From Talpa occidentalis (lineage: Eukaryota > Chordata > Mammalia > Eulipotyphla > Talpidae), in assembly GCF_014898055.3 (NCBI RefSeq), contig NW_023604295.1, positions 70,706,301 through 70,770,300 on the forward strand: a DNA stretch of 64,000 nt, written 5' to 3'. Under the pieces are notes generated by a model. It was not told the DNA's origin. It saw nothing but the letters and a program-made list of their open reading frames with translations, and did not search any database. Shown one piece after another: positions 1-13,181 of this stretch (its first letter is position 1; every line of letters begins with the position of its first letter). A program made the translations under genes and the position numbers.

Positions 1-1065
1 AGAAATGTAAAGACAATTAAAATTTAGTAAATATATGTTTTTTTTTTAACTTACAGATTTTGACATATGGATTTATATAGAGATTATAAGATCCTGGATT
101 TCAAGACAAATGCTATGATTGGGTGAGAACTTTGAGGTTTTTGAGAAGGGAATGAATGTACCTTCTACAAAGGTGAAATGTGACTGGGGAACTAACTGGG
201 GAAAACTAACTGGGGAAAATGAAATTACAAAGTTCAAATCTTCATTTCTCATTAATTGACATGCTTTGCTACATGAGTTTAAAATGTAAATATACATATA
301 TCTTAGACTTATATGTTATATATTATAGACATAAAATGTACATTTATAGATATATCTACATAGTATAACAGGTCAATATCTATCATGTATTTTAAGATTT
401 GAAATGGACATGCATAATGGGGTTCATTCTCTTCCACTTTTCCATTATGATGAAACTAACAAAAACGGTGGACATTTGCAGACCTGGACAACTGTACCCA
501 ATTCTATGCAAGACTTGCCAGTCCCTACTGATTGTACTTACATAAATAAGGACAATGTTGGCCTTTTTTCCAACTGCTGAGTTTTGGTTAGTAAATCAGC
601 ATGTATTATTGGGACAATAATTAACTGACTCAAACAAATAGAAATAATTTGGAACATAGTAGGAGCCCAGCTAATGCTTCTTTTTCAATTTCCTAATAGT
701 CATTGCTTATGTTAAGTTACCTAATTATAACTATGTAATATAAAGAATATAAAGCAATGAAGTATTCTTCAATTTTATATAACATTAAGTGAGCATATTT
801 ACCTTGCTAGTTATCTTTTAAAATCTATAATTATTTTCCCACCAAAATATGTAGATTATATATTTCATCTTGGAGATTTCCTACACAACAGGACTTAGAA
901 AAATATGCATTATGTATATATGTGTGTGTGTGTGTGTTTGTAAAAGAAAATCTCTTTATGTGAACTCTTGACATTTTTTTTTTACAAATTCCTTTTCATT
1001 TCCAAAGTTTCCAGTGAGTAAAGTTTGACCTTTAAGATAGCATAGATAATTGTAGATATATGATC
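1..1065. other. AT-rich spacer
   Basis: No gene or identifiable repeat except a (TG)n microsatellite at 921-937. Several short homopolymer T runs are present. All frames are short and show no codon structure. Confidence 0.6.
921..937. repeat. (TG)n microsatellite
   Basis: About eight uninterrupted TG dinucleotides following a TATATA stretch. Confidence 0.9.
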
Positions 1066-1110
1066 ACTCATTCAATTCAATATTTATTGAGATCATACTA
1101 TGTTTAACAT
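1066..1110 (-). repeat. L2-like 3' end fragment
   Basis: The stretch reading CATTCAATTCAATATTTATTGAG and the TACTATGT that follows match the reverse complement of the conserved L2 LINE 3' end. The fragment is short and diverged. Confidence 0.45.
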
Positions 1111-2954
1111 ATTATATATTATTTATATTTGTTGACGTATTTATTATTTATTTCATGTATAGAAAGGGATTTGAGCAGCTTCTAGCAGTGCACATACAAA
1201 AATATTATATATATTAAAAATAAAGTAAAAATTATACAGAGGGATATAAAAATAGAAAAATTAAACGATATGGTACGTTTGTTAATCATGCATATGTTAA
1301 GTACTATATATCTGAAATAAGCATGAATTTGGTTTTTGAGCATCTTAGCAGCCAGAATAAAGATAAATTATGGAATTTTATATGATTGACAGGATTCATA
1401 ATATCCATCAAATTTATTGGGAACAGCATAGATTTCTCCTACTTAAAAATGAGAGAGGTCTCCTGAGTGACCTTGTGAATAGATCATTCTGCACTAATAT
1501 GAGAAACAGTCTCAAAATTATCCTTACTATAAATGTGACAGTGAATTTTTATGACTGAATTCTATAATAAGCCGTAACACAAATTGAAAGCACAAGAAAA
1601 AGTAATAGTTAATACATTTAACTCTGTGGGAAATCGATTAGTTTAAATATGGAAATATCTAGATTTATGGATATCAATTATAAAATACAGAATGGATGGA
1701 CTACACAAATTTTGGGCCACTATCAAAGGTATTATTTTTCATGATAGCCATTCTATTATACACAAAGAATTTCAGAAGTGTTTAATTCTTATATGTAACA
1801 ATAAGCAACAGAAAGAAAAATAACTACATCTTCCTATTCCTAGATCGCAGGTATGCAAATGTGTTTAATTGTGTTTTTTAGCTCAACTACTAGAACCAGA
1901 GCCAGGTTGTTAGACACAGAAGATTGCTTAACACCAGTTTTGTCCCCAATAGAGGTCTCAAAAGACCTTGTTGCCAGGAAACACAGAGACAAGAGTACCA
2001 CAAATGCCACGGAACGTTTATGGGTGCTTTCAGTGGAACTCTCCACATGTATAATTGCTCCAGGAAGTCTATGTTACATTTTTATCTAGCCCTTTCTATG
2101 CAGCCTTTGCTTGTATTCTCTTTTTCAAAACTACATGATGCATTTTAGTGCTCTGCTGAGCATTTTTATAATGAATCCATAATTTTATTGTCCAATATTA
2201 ATTTATACATTGTAGTCAATCTGAATCCTGTTAAAATATCTTAAAATAAAACTTTTATCCACATTGAATTCTTATCCACTATTATGACTTTTTATCCATT
2301 ATATTATCTTAGTAGCATATTATTTTAGCCATTATATTACATAGGAAGTTAAATACATTCTCAGCTAATTTAAAATATTTGAGTTGAAAGAGATTTCCCC
2401 TATATAAAATATTGTTTACTGAAGAAATCAAAATACCGGGTAGTGCAGTAATCCACAGATTTTGTTGACAGCTTGCGTATATTTGCAGATGGTGGGCAAT
2501 CACTGTTCCTTTTAGAATCCGGTTTTATAATGATGATAATTAAGAATTATTTCCCTAGCTTTAAATAATGGGTATTTTTTAACTATGTATCAGTGAAAAT
2601 GATAATGATAGAAAAAGGTGAGAAGGACAAATTTGTTTCTGAGACATTTGCAAAAATAAATTGCATATAGTAATAATAGTATCATGCTAATTGGTTGTTT
2701 TTTATAAGAAATTTACATGCACTTTGAGGAGGAGAAACTATGTCCTTTTCATGTTCAAGTAAATAATTTAATAGATAATGCGCTATCTGTCAAAATGTTA
2801 ACTATGAAATGATCCACATTGTATGTAAGAAATTGTATAATGAATATGAAGCTCCATAAATATGAACATTTTTCTGCACTGAAGATTATTTTACTAAAAA
2901 AAAAAAAATGGAGTTATAATAGGAAAAATGCTTTACCACCAAATTCTTAAGTAT
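1111..2954. other. Spacer with a compositionally complex core
   Basis: No gene recognised. The interval 1845-2160 is less AT-biased than its surroundings and contains an octamer ATGCAAAT (1853-1860), a 16-base hairpin (AGGTCT/AGACCT, 1953-1968) and an RFX-like GTTGCCAGGAAAC (1970-1982). Overlapping frames of 68-78 aa on both strands show no recognisable domain. The rest is low-complexity AT-rich DNA. Confidence 0.4.
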
Positions 2955-3064
2955 ATATTATTCTTGCTCTACACATATCAATTTCTTAGTGGTATGATTA
3001 CATGTAATTGACAAGTATTAGATATTTTACTGTTATAAACCAATTGAATTAAAATTCCATTAAT
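2955..3064 (+). repeat. Local direct duplication, copy 1
   Basis: This ~110 bp segment aligns with 3473-3575 in the same orientation. Shared blocks include ACATATCAATTTCTTA, TATGATTACAT, TAATTGACAAG, ATATTTTAC, ATAAACCAA and ATTAAAAT-TCATTAATGA. Substitutions and small indels separate the copies, so the duplication is not recent. Confidence 0.8.
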
Positions 3065-3472
3065 GAAGTATAGTTCATAGCCTAAATTGTAGAATATCTT
3101 AGTGCTACTCATTATATTTATCTGAACTAAGGGCACTATCATACTAAAAGCTAAACATAATCAATACTTTAAAGCAATTAAAAACTCAATTATTGAAAAC
3201 TGCATGTCATTCAGTTTACAAAATCTGATGGTTACCCTAAAAGAAGGCAATAAAGAGGTCTTAAAAGTAAAATATTTGTACTTTATTTGAACTAGATGCT
3301 AATGAACAGAAAGGAGTCTCCTTCAGATAAAAGCCTTTGATTACTACATGTCTACACTGATTATGCATCTTTATCAAATCATATAAGTTGAAGAAAGATT
3401 TATGTCTTTATTAAGATAGTTAAATATGCCCACAGGAAATGGCTCATATACTGAGTTGATAGAGGAACTATG

Positions 3473-3575
3473 GTATTAATCTTGTTCTATACATATCAAT
3501 TTCTTATTGATATGATTACATTTAATTGACAAGATATTTTACAACCATAAACCAAATAAAATTAAAATTTCATTA
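3473..3575 (+). repeat. Local direct duplication, copy 2
   Basis: Second member of the pair with 2955-3064, offset by about 520 bp. Homology stops on both sides: upstream and downstream sequences do not align. Confidence 0.8.
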
Positions 3576-4216
3576 ATGATCTTTTAAAAGATCTTTGAAA
3601 AGATTTAATGGCTTTGACAGATGATAGATTTAAAATTTTTAAACCAAATGAAAATTTATATATGTTCCAGTAAAGAAACATTTGTCACTAAGGAAATGTA
3701 AATTTACCACATCACCAATATTTAATAGGTGATGTACATTAAACACTATAAATAACAAGCTTTGGATGAGAAATTCAAGTCATATCACATGATTTATCTG
3801 ACATAAGGAACACATATTTGGGATGATCAGAGCAAGTTCTATTTATGAATTGGCTGTCATTAGTTTACAAGTAGGCCAAGCATGGTTACATGCTGCCTTT
3901 GCAAACCATACTCTCACACTAAGTTAAAAATATTCTGTGATGCAGAGATACAGAAAATTGAGTCTTGGTGTGCTATCTGTTAGGCTTTGAAGGACATCTT
4001 TCCTTGACAGCAAGTATACTGACTAGTATGTGATAGGTCTTTATTCTGAGCCAAGTATGTGTCACCTCGTTTGCCTGGTCCTAGCATTATATCATATGGG
4101 TCTCTGCCTTTCAAAAGTCAAAACTTTGGTCTTGAACATATTTCTTTATAAAAATATTAAATTTCACATCCATGCCATCCATTTTCCATATTAGCAGAGT
4201 AGTATCTGTGGCTTGA
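3576..4216. other. AT-rich spacer
   Basis: No gene or recognisable interspersed repeat seen. Confidence 0.5.
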
Positions 4217-4228
4217 AAACCTGGTAAA

Positions 4229-4540
4229 GGGCCTCCCCGGTGGCGCAGCGGTTGAGCGCTGGGTTGCGAAGCTGCCCGCAGCCTCTGCAGCACCGGCTCG
4301 ATCCCCGGCGGCTCCCGGGCCACCAGAGGAGGGTCCCACATGGCGCGCAGACCTCTCCTGCTGCCCGCTGCTCCCCTCAGCAGTGTACTTCGGTCCTTCT
4401 GCCTGCTCTGCTCCCCGCTCTGGCTCTGGTGAATTCTCTCACCCTCCCGCGCTTCTGACTGTACCCAGTGCTTGTATAAATAAATAAATAAATAAACAAA
4501 CAAATAAATAAATAAAATAAATCTTTAAAAAAAAAAAAAG
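4229..4540 (+). mobile_element. tRNA-derived SINE (Rhin-1-like, group A)
   Basis: Full-length non-autonomous retroposon. Pol III A box TGGCGCAGCGG lies at 4241-4251 and a B-box-like GGCTCGATCCC at 4295-4305 (one mismatch). The body is GC-rich with many retained CpGs, and the tail is AAATAAATAAA followed by TCTTT and poly(A). TSDs: GAAAACCTGGTAAA before and GAAACCTGGTAAA after. Retained CpG and near-perfect TSDs suggest a fairly recent insertion. Confidence 0.95.
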
Positions 4541-4552
4541 AAACCTGGTAAA

Positions 4553-6161
4553 AATTTATTTACATATTTCTAGACTGCAGATAGAATTCCACTGTCATTC
4601 TTAATAACCAGGTATTTAGGTTATGATAACAATGACCTGTAACTTGTTTACTAGTAATTCTAGTAATTTAAAAAATATTCCAGTCATATTCTCAAGCTCC
4701 CTCATGTTTTCTAGTTATTTCATTGCTTTCTTAGACTACAAACTTCTGATATAGGCAATGCTCATACTTTCAATTCTGCAAGTCATGCCATTTTGAGCTG
4801 TCATTCAACAACACAATTTTCTTTAGCCTCTTGGCTTCTAATAGAGGAACAGATGGATTAGAATCAATCAGGAAAAAAAAAAATCGCACACAAGGGAATA
4901 AAGGGAAAGCAAGGTAGTCAAAAATGTTAAGTACATGTTGAAATCCTAGCCCTTTAAGGAAGTTTGATATCAAGTTTAATACTGACTAAACCTCTTGCTA
5001 TACATTATTAGAACAAAAAGATCAAATTAATTAATTAATGGAAATATTAAATACATGACATTTTTGTTTTCAAATCAAATTGCTCCTCTTGAGACCTAGA
5101 AATATTAAGGGGCATTCCTTGAACCCCCAAAATTTTACAAATCGATATTCATGCTAATGAGTGAAATATAAATGAGTTTTGGGAAATCTTCAATTACAAT
5201 TGTTTCTAGAGAGAAAGTAGAAATTGAGAAAAGAAGATAATAGAAAAAATTGGACTCCTATATAGGTGTCTATTATATCAAGTAAAATTGATTTTTACCC
5301 AAAACATTGAAAACATAGCCATTAATTGTGTTTGGATCCCACATTTATGGAAAGATTCTTCTGGGGTTAGAGTAAAACAGAATCAGATGAAATTTTATGA
5401 TTTGTTGTAACTGAAAAGGCAGAATCTGAGAGCACACACATCAGATGAGGGGAAAAATGTCATATTATTTATAGATACCAAAATGATAGAAATTCTCAGA
5501 CATAGTCTAAAATAAATTAAAGCATAAATGGCCTCTGGCAAAAGAAGAGCTAAGAGCAGAAGGGGATGACAAGTTTTGAGGAGCTGCAAAGTCAGGGAAA
5601 GACATTGATCTTGATCCCATTGCATCCAACAGGAAACTCCAAGTTAGCCATGTCATACCAGATGTTGATTAATTTGCACTTTATTTTTTCTTTACTGTGA
5701 TTCATACTATTTTATTGACCTTCAAGTCAAACTCAAGATTCCAGGTTACAAACCCCATTGGTTAGTTTTATCTATGTAACAACTGAGGGCTCATATGTGA
5801 TGATGATTTTAGGTTTGACCTGAAGTATAAGAAGCAGCGTCTCTTGAGGTATTTGGCTCATGCAAGGACATCGTTAGCACTTCTTTGAAAAAGTTGGAAT
5901 CTGCAGATGTCTCAATATGGATATTTTTTCCTATATACAATATTGCACCAAGGATTGTATATTTAGAAATTTAAACATCAACTATTAGTTATTTCTTGCA
6001 CATATCTCAAACATCAAACTTCAAAAACCCAATACAGTATATTAGTTGAACTCCTTTTTATTATCATCAGAAGTACATTGTAAAGTATTTGTGGATAGTT
6101 TCCCATAACAGCTATCAACCTGTCTTTTTAAATCCATGGTTCTCCCCTGAACATAACACAT
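4553..6161. other. AT-rich spacer
   Basis: No gene recognised. Frames of 67 and 76 aa on the minus strand (4770-4973, 5395-5625) have no recognisable domain and ordinary intergenic composition. Confidence 0.5.
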
Positions 6162-6179
6162 AAGCTTATAATATTTCTT

Positions 6180-6441
6180 TTGTTTTTTAAAGATTTATTT
6201 ATTTATACAAGCACTGGGTACAGTCAGAAGCACAGGAGGGTGAGAGAATTCACCAGAGCTAGAGCAGGGATCAGAACAGGCAGATGGACGAAATACACTG
6301 CTGAGGGGGAGCAGCGGGCAGTAGGAGAGATCTGCGCGCCACGTGGGACCCTCACCAGTGGCTGGGGATCGAACCGGCACTGTAGAGGCTGCGGGCAGCT
6401 TTGCAACCCAGTGCTCAACCACTGCGCCACCAGGGAGGCCC
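6180..6441 (-). mobile_element. tRNA-derived SINE (Rhin-1-like, group A)
   Basis: Reverse-oriented copy: the tail (TTTAAAGATTTATTTATTTATAC) is on the left and the head (CCACCAGGGAGGCCC) on the right. The 18 bp TSD AAGCTTATAATATTTCTT is perfect at 6162-6179 and 6442-6459. The GGGTACAGTCAG motif near the tail marks group A. Confidence 0.95.
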
Positions 6442-6628
6442 AAGCTTATAATATTTCTTAATGAATTTTCCACTGAAAATGAGCAAAAACCCATATTTTT
6501 GGCTTTAAGTTAAAATCCATATACCTGGTATAAGACAAAGAGATTTCAGTAAAATATCTTATTAAGTAAGCCCTGTTCTTCCTCCACTCCATTTTTCTTA
6601 AGTAAATATTTCTCATTCCCTTCATTTA

Positions 6629-6900
6629 ATTTCTTTTTTTTTCTGTGTGTGTATTGTGTATAGAAGACCTGGTTTTAGGCCAGAGGTGGGGATGGGTGTG
6701 AAAGGATTCACAAGCCACAAAGTGAGGAGAACAGGCAGATTGACTGAAATACCCTGCTAAGAGAATCAGTGTGCAAGCAGTGGGCAAGACAAGAGAGGTC
6801 TGTTTTACTATATGTGTGTTAGTTCCCTGACTGCCAGCGATCAGGGCTGTAGCAGTGATAGAATTGAGCCTTAAACCACTAGGCTATTGGGGTGGACCTT
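6629..6900 (-). mobile_element. Old diverged SINE copy (group C)
   Basis: Reverse-oriented, heavily mutated copy. Recognisable blocks include the complement of the GCAGACCTCTC segment, of CTGCCTGTTCT and of TCTGGCCT. The TSD ATTCCCTTCATTT(T)A is seen at 6615-6628 and 6901-6915. CpGs are almost all lost, and the head differs from groups A and B. Confidence 0.88.
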
Positions 6901-7276
6901 ATTCCCTTCATTTTAGATAGTGATTCTTTTTGTTGGAGGAAGAGAGACAAAGTTAGACATTGAAAATGGTCTCTAAATATGTCTACTTTGTTCATACACC
7001 TATACCAAATTAGAACCAAAAGTGCTGTTACGTCAAACATCTGGATATAATCAGCAAAAACTGAAAAGTTTTTGCTCCTGGAGTTCCCACATTGGCATTG
7101 TATAGGAATGGTAGGTCAGTTATAATTAAAGACTACTTCAAAGACAGAGCTATTAGGCTTCCAGTGCTCCTGGAGAGGTCCTATGTGATAAGAAAGAAAT
7201 GGAAATACTTAAGGCCCAAATGGATCTTGCATTCAGACCCAAGGAATACTGAATTATCAAATTAAATCTGAAATGA

Positions 7277-7551
7277 GGGCCTCGCTGGTGGCACAATGCA
7301 TTAAGCACCGTACTATGAAGCAATCCACAGCCCCTGCAGCACAAGTTCGATCCCTGGCTGACCAGGGAGAAACTCACATGGCGCAGCAGACCTCTCCTGT
7401 CTCGCCTGCTACTCCCTTCAGCAGTGTCTTTCACTCAGGCTTCCTGTTCTGTTCCCCACTCTGTCTCTGATGAATCCTCTCACCCCCTACTTTTCTGGCC
7501 TGTACCCCAGCTCTTGTATGAATAAATAAATCGATCTTTAAAAAAATACAT
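7277..7551 (+). mobile_element. tRNA-derived SINE (Rhin-1-like, group B)
   Basis: Full-length copy with GGTTCGATCCC-type B box (AGTTCGATCCC here), the GGTGAATCCTCTCACC-type body (GATGAATCC here), TCTGGCCTGTACCCC-type 3' body and TCTTTA tail. Perfect 13 bp TSD AAATCTGAAATGA at 7264-7276 and 7552-7564. Confidence 0.95.
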
Positions 7552-7564
7552 AAATCTGAAATGA

Positions 7565-8404
7565 CTAAGAAAGTGATTTTTTTAAAATAATGACATATAC
7601 TGCAAAAAGGCAAAGGAAGCTCAGAACAGATTCAGAAATGAAATGATTGAAAACAAAAAAAATTATTTCACATATGAAGATGTGATTTCAAATTGTATAT
7701 ACTAGTTTAATCCCAATGCAGTTTTGATGTTGCCTGTTAAATGACTCCTAATCTATTTTAATCCCTTAGTAATCACTTTATTGTAAATAATAAGAATGAA
7801 TACCAAATAGCCAGCTAAGAGAATGACCTACTCTTCAAAGGAGGTGGAAATGTTTCCCCAATCAGTTATGCAACAGTCTCCAAGCTCATTTTAAATTCTA
7901 TTTCCTATCAAACTTTAGATACATTATTTAACAAAAACCTTCATTGACAAGGAAACAGTATAATGTGAAGAATAAATATTATTCTTCTAGGTAACTCTGG
8001 AAAGCCAGAGGTCAAATTTTCTTCCTGAAATAATAGAGAATGACATTAGTGAGAGCACAGGGAAATGGTTATAGATTATATGGGAGATAAAGTGATTTTT
8101 GTCTTCTATTCACATAACCATATGGCATTATCCAATTTCCATGAACTAGAAATGGAGCAGGATATAGGGAAATTTATCAATGAAATTTCTCTGTGTAATT
8201 TCATATTGAAAATAATAGAGAAAGTGGATTTGATTATATCTTTATGTTTATGCTTATTAAGTATATGGGGACCCAATGACTTAGGTAAAAATGTGAAAGG
8301 AATTTCTGGTGCATTATACTATTAGACATGACTCAACAATAAAAATGTACTATACTATTGGTATAATCAATAACATGCTAATTTTAAAATAATTATGCTC
8401 TGTA
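7565..8404. other. AT-rich spacer
   Basis: No gene recognised. An 86 aa frame at 8065-8325 (+) has no identifiable domain and no supporting signals. Confidence 0.45.
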
Positions 8405-8668
8405 AAAATAACCAGACCCCAAAAAGAATACATACTATAATACTCCATTTGTACAAAATTCTAGAAAATGTCATCTAATATTTAGGTGCAGAAAGCAGAT
8501 GAAAGATTGAAGTTTAGAGAAGGTTGAGAGAAAGAGATATGAGGAAAATTTTGAGGGTGATCGATATGTTAATTTTATTGTGGTGCTATTTAAATTGTGC
8601 ATCAAAATTTATTATATATAGTAAATATGATTCATTATATATTAATGATATACATCAGTAAAGTCATT
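8405..8668 (+). mobile_element. Old L1 3' UTR fragment
   Basis: The order of motifs matches the 3' end of old mammalian L1 (L1M type): AAAAAGAATACATACTATAATACTCCATTTGTA, AATTCTAGAAAATG, GCAGAAAGCAGAT, TTGTGGTG, and a terminal TATACATCAGTAAAG block. Many substitutions; no TSD found. Confidence 0.65.
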
Positions 8669-11600
8669 AAGTTATTTTTGCTATAGAGAGTTTCCATAGA
8701 TATTAATAGTCAATCTTAAGATATTTCTGAAATGATAACCATTTTCTGGATCAGCTTTGGAAATGTAGTAATTGGAGAAGTTTTGAGATCAAAAAGCTTT
8801 GAAGCTAATATTTTGATTATGCTATTGGAATGGGCAGAAAGTGATATGAAATGATTATGAGACTTCTAGTAAGGAGCATGTTGTGAAAATCCTCAGTGAA
8901 TGTGATTGAGAAATAAAAGTGGCATTGTGCTAAAACTACCCCCCCAAAAAGAAAAAGATACTATAAGATATCATGAACTTTTACTGTAAAAAAACTACAT
9001 AAAATTAGACATGTGATCATTTAGAAAAGTATAAGAAATAATGATATCTATAAACTTATGGCTTGTAGTGATATTATAGTAGGGAAAAAAATGAGAAACC
9101 TCCATTTCAGAATAACTCAAGTGAAGTAATGATCTTGTTAGAGAAAAGACGAGTATGCTTTTCAAAGATATTTGAGAATGTAAGATAATTCATTTCTAAT
9201 CCCAAATTCAATTATACCATAAGCAAATTGTCCTCCCATTTCCTAGGATCTATTGTCTCACTCATGAATCCTGGGTTATCCAGTTCTCTCACATTAGTTG
9301 TCAGTTTTTTTTTTTTTTTCTTTTTTCTGGATATGTTCTCTAAGAGGATATTTTCAAGTACTCATGCTCAGAAATTTCTACTTTTTTTTTTTTTATGTAA
9401 CACATGAAACAACCTATAATTTACAATGGAAGGCTATTCCCATTCTGATTTGGATTTTATCCTAATATACATTCAATGATTGGAAGCTTTCATTTTATTA
9501 GTTCTCTTTCTGAAAACTGCAGGGCATCCCCTGAAAATACCTATTTGGTTAAAGTGCTTGGAATAACATCTGTGATCAGAATACACAAACTATTCACCTG
9601 ACTATATGAAAAACAAACAAATCTGCCCTACCAACTCTGATACTGTCTGGGTGGTCCAGTTGTTCCTTATTCTTGCTCAAGTTGTTCAGTGTTCATAACC
9701 CTTGTATGCCCTTGTATTTAAGACTCCAATGACCTCTTTTGTCATCCTGTCCTAGGCAGAAGACATTTACTTTCTCTAAAAAGATTTTAAATGAGACCAT
9801 TAAAAAGAACAATCCTGAAAATAGCTTTGGAAAAAATTGTTTTAACAATTGGGCAGATCATTTTTCTTCATTATTGGAGAAACGTAGATATTTAGTAATT
9901 AATCTCTCTAGAAGGTCACTAGGCAAAAGGAAATAATAAACAGAAATAGGCAGAATATTTTTTAAGATTTAAATGAATGTGTGTGTATGAAAACAAAAGT
10001 AATTCATTTTGTTATAAAAGGAATTATTAAACCAATTTAACAGAATTAAGAGTTGTAGAAATGTTTTTGTTTAGAATTTAATATGTAACAAAACCAAAAT
10101 ATTAAACCATAATTTAGTAGCTGTGCACATATAGTGAATTGGTGGAAAAGTGGAAATAAAACTGTTTTTTTTTTTGGATTTCTAGTACATATGTGAACAA
10201 GTCTAGAAAATTCATATTTAACAGTAAAGGCGAGGTTTGTGTATAAATGCATGTTTATCAATGATATGTTTAAGAACATAATTCTAAATTGTCTTTTCAG
10301 TTTCCTAGACCTTCTCATCTTAAAGTCCATTGCTAGGCTAATAGTGGTTTATGGTTTCAGATAAATTTAGGACAATGAGTAAGATCAAACCTCAACCAGG
10401 ACTAATGTCCTCAAAAAAGAACATTAAAGAGAATCAAGAGTCAAGAATACCTTCAAGGAATGTTAAAGTTTACACTCAGTTCATATTTTATTTCTGCTGT
10501 GTTGTTTTTTTTTTTTTTTTAATTTCTTTTGTATGAAAGTTAAGTGACATGTTATTTAATTCTCTCTAGATTCCTGCTAGGTAAATTTTGCACCTTCCAT
10601 TTGAATTCTTAGAAAACTTAGATGTGTGATTTAAAATGAAAGTTAATTTTTAAGAATTCTAATATGAATATTTCTATAACAGAGTCTGTATCTCATTTCA
10701 TCTTGCTATACCAAAAGAACACATAAAGAGTGAGTGCAATTAAAACACTTCTCAAATGAATATTAATTCATTTGCATTTAGCATCATTTCTCATGTTAGT
10801 TATGTTTAAGTTGTCTTAAAGCAATTTGATTAGCTTTGAATTTGAGGATGGTTTTCTTGGTCAGTTGGTATATTTCAGAATGATACTCATCTGTGCAGCT
10901 TTTTATATATGATGAAGGTCAAGTTCCTTAACATATTAGAACTTTCATATGTATGAAATATATAAATTAAAACAAGTGTTTTACACACTTATACACACAT
11001 ACCATCTTAGTTATTTGAGGTGACTTGTTTTTGCTTAGTCTTACCTAGTATATCAATATCCAAATCTCCATAGGTGTTAAGAAATGTTATTAATCATAAT
11101 GTTTGTCCTAACTTTACTCCTGAGCAAGGTATTAAATTAAGGGATTGTAATATGATCAAAAGAATCTCCTCAGCAGATGGCTCTTCTCTCAGGAGCAAAG
11201 ACCTGTCTACAAAATTAGCATGGCTGACAATTTCTCTTTTCTTTGACCTCAGTTAATATACTCTTGCTCCAACCTACTCTAAAAGATAAAACGTTTCCCA
11301 AATATTTCTATTCCATTACTCTTCAATCCACAGTGTCTATTTATACTAAATTAGATTCTTTCATCTAATGGTAAAAGGAAGTCAGCTTATTTGCTCATCC
11401 CAGTTTTATTGCCACAACTTAAAGAGCTTTAATCTCTTGAAATATATAAAACTCAATATACACTTCTCCTGATTGCCCTCTCTTGTGGCAATAGACACAG
11501 AGATGACTTGAATTCTCAGGAAAGGATTTGTGTATTATGTTTATTGTCTTTCACTTTAACAAAGATCATATTTTTGCTTACAATATATAGAAATTCAACA

Positions 11601-12403
11601 AGTTTTCATAGTATCAACATATATTACATAAATGTTTTCATATATTGATAATAATTTCTTAAAAGATTTCTATATTTTCTTGAAAAGATACATTTAAACT
11701 TACAGAAAAAAGTATAAATATTAAATCAAAAAGATGTTTATCCATCCCTTACAATTGTCTATTGTTCACTTGGCTACTACTTTCTTTATGCCTAAGAAAT
11801 GAGATAAAGAAAGTTAATGTTCAGTTTTACTTTGATACTCATCCATCCCAAATTCATCTACAAACCCCAGGTAAACAGGATATTTTACATATCTAAATAG
11901 ACTATTTTTAAAGTCTTCATACATGATATGATTTCCCATGGATCATTCAGCAGTTGTGTTTCAGTAATTTGCATTATTGAACTATTTCCATTTTAACACA
12001 TACATTTAAATCATAGGCTTTATCTCTGATGTACCACAGTATTATATAAACAACTATAAATGAAAGAAATAGTAAAAATCATTTCAGTAATTCATTCACT
12101 TAAGATGACAACTATTCTTCTAAAATGTATTAAGGGAAATTACTAAATGCAACTTAGTAGTAACTATTTGCTTTGTGACTTGATAAAGTTAAAAAGTTAC
12201 TCTACTAATGTAATGCCACTTATTTATAACCCCACTAATAGAACGCCCTACTTTGGTCTGACTAATACAAGTTTGATTATCTGTATTATTATAATGAAAT
12301 ACCTAAACTGAAATGTATTTTACTGTGCAAAGCTAATGGTAAAATAAGATTCTTAGGGGAAAAAATGCCTAGTGCTAAGAATTTGTACTTAAAAGTTATC
12401 ATT
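8669..12403. other. AT-rich spacer
   Basis: About 3.7 kb without a recognisable gene or repeat, apart from long T runs near 9307 and 9382 and at 10505. Frames of 60-94 aa (for example 10046-10330 minus) are unsupported. Confidence 0.45.
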
Positions 12404-12419
12404 AAAATTATCATTAGTA

Positions 12420-12686
12420 GGGCCTCCCTGGTGGTGCCAGTGGTTAAGCACCACGCTATGAAGCAATCCACAGCCTCTGTAGCATGAGTTTGATCCCCGG
12501 CCAGCCAGGGAGCAACCCACATGGTGCAGCAGACCTCTCTTGCCTCATCCTCTGTTCCCCTCAGCAGTGGATTTTGTCAGTCTGACTGTTCTGTTCCCCA
12601 CTCTGTCTCTGGTGAATCCTCTCACGCACCCCCCCATCTCTGGCCTGTGCCCCAGCTCTTGTATGCATAAAAAAATAAATCTTTAA
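12420..12686 (+). mobile_element. tRNA-derived SINE (Rhin-1-like, group B)
   Basis: Full-length copy starting GGCCTCCCTGGTGG, with a diverged B box and a TCTTTAAAAA tail. Perfect 16 bp TSD AAAATTATCATTAGTA at 12404-12419 and 12687-12702. Confidence 0.95.
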
Positions 12687-12844
12687 AAAATTATCATTAG
12701 TAAAAATGTTTTAATGCTTTTAGATTTAAAAGAACTAAGTTTCAAATATTTTCTAATGAAATACTTAGAGTTGATTATATTTTCATTTATCTTCACAATG
12801 AAAAGATTCAATGTACTTGTAAAGACACCTGACAGAAACTATCA

Positions 12845-13010
12845 TAGCTCAGTGTTTATCAGCATGGGGTCTGGAATGAGACAATCTGGCTTTCTCTTTG
12901 GTCAGCAAATTGCTGTATGTATAATTTGGGAGATTCATTTAAAACTCTAAGGCTCAGTGAGTTTTTATGATCATTTGATTAATTTTTCCCTACTCAGTTA
13001 TGATGATGAC
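12845..13010 (+). mobile_element. MIR fragment
   Basis: Matches the sense MIR order: GCTCAGTG-TTATCAGCATGGGGTCTGGAATGAGACAATCTGGCTT region, then a degenerate CTTTGGTCA block and AGGCTCAGT. Ancient and strongly diverged. Confidence 0.6.
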
Positions 13011-13181
13011 AGAGTCTGTAGTTGCTCACTACTGTAACATTATACAGGATCTGTGCCAATAAGAACTGCACATCAAATTATTTGAATATGATAGTTTTGT
13101 GAAAATTAGAAATTGAAATATCTTTGGAACATGGTATTTAATTGAAAACATATGATATTTTAAAAAAAAAAATTAGTCCCA

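Noticed and set aside
4111..4503. 130 aa minus-strand frame, and similar 60-149 aa frames at about 15.9-16.2, 20.3-20.7, 31.6-32.0 and 55.9-56.4 kb
   Set aside because: They fall inside GC-rich SINE copies and resemble each other only because the SINEs do. They do not represent a gene family.
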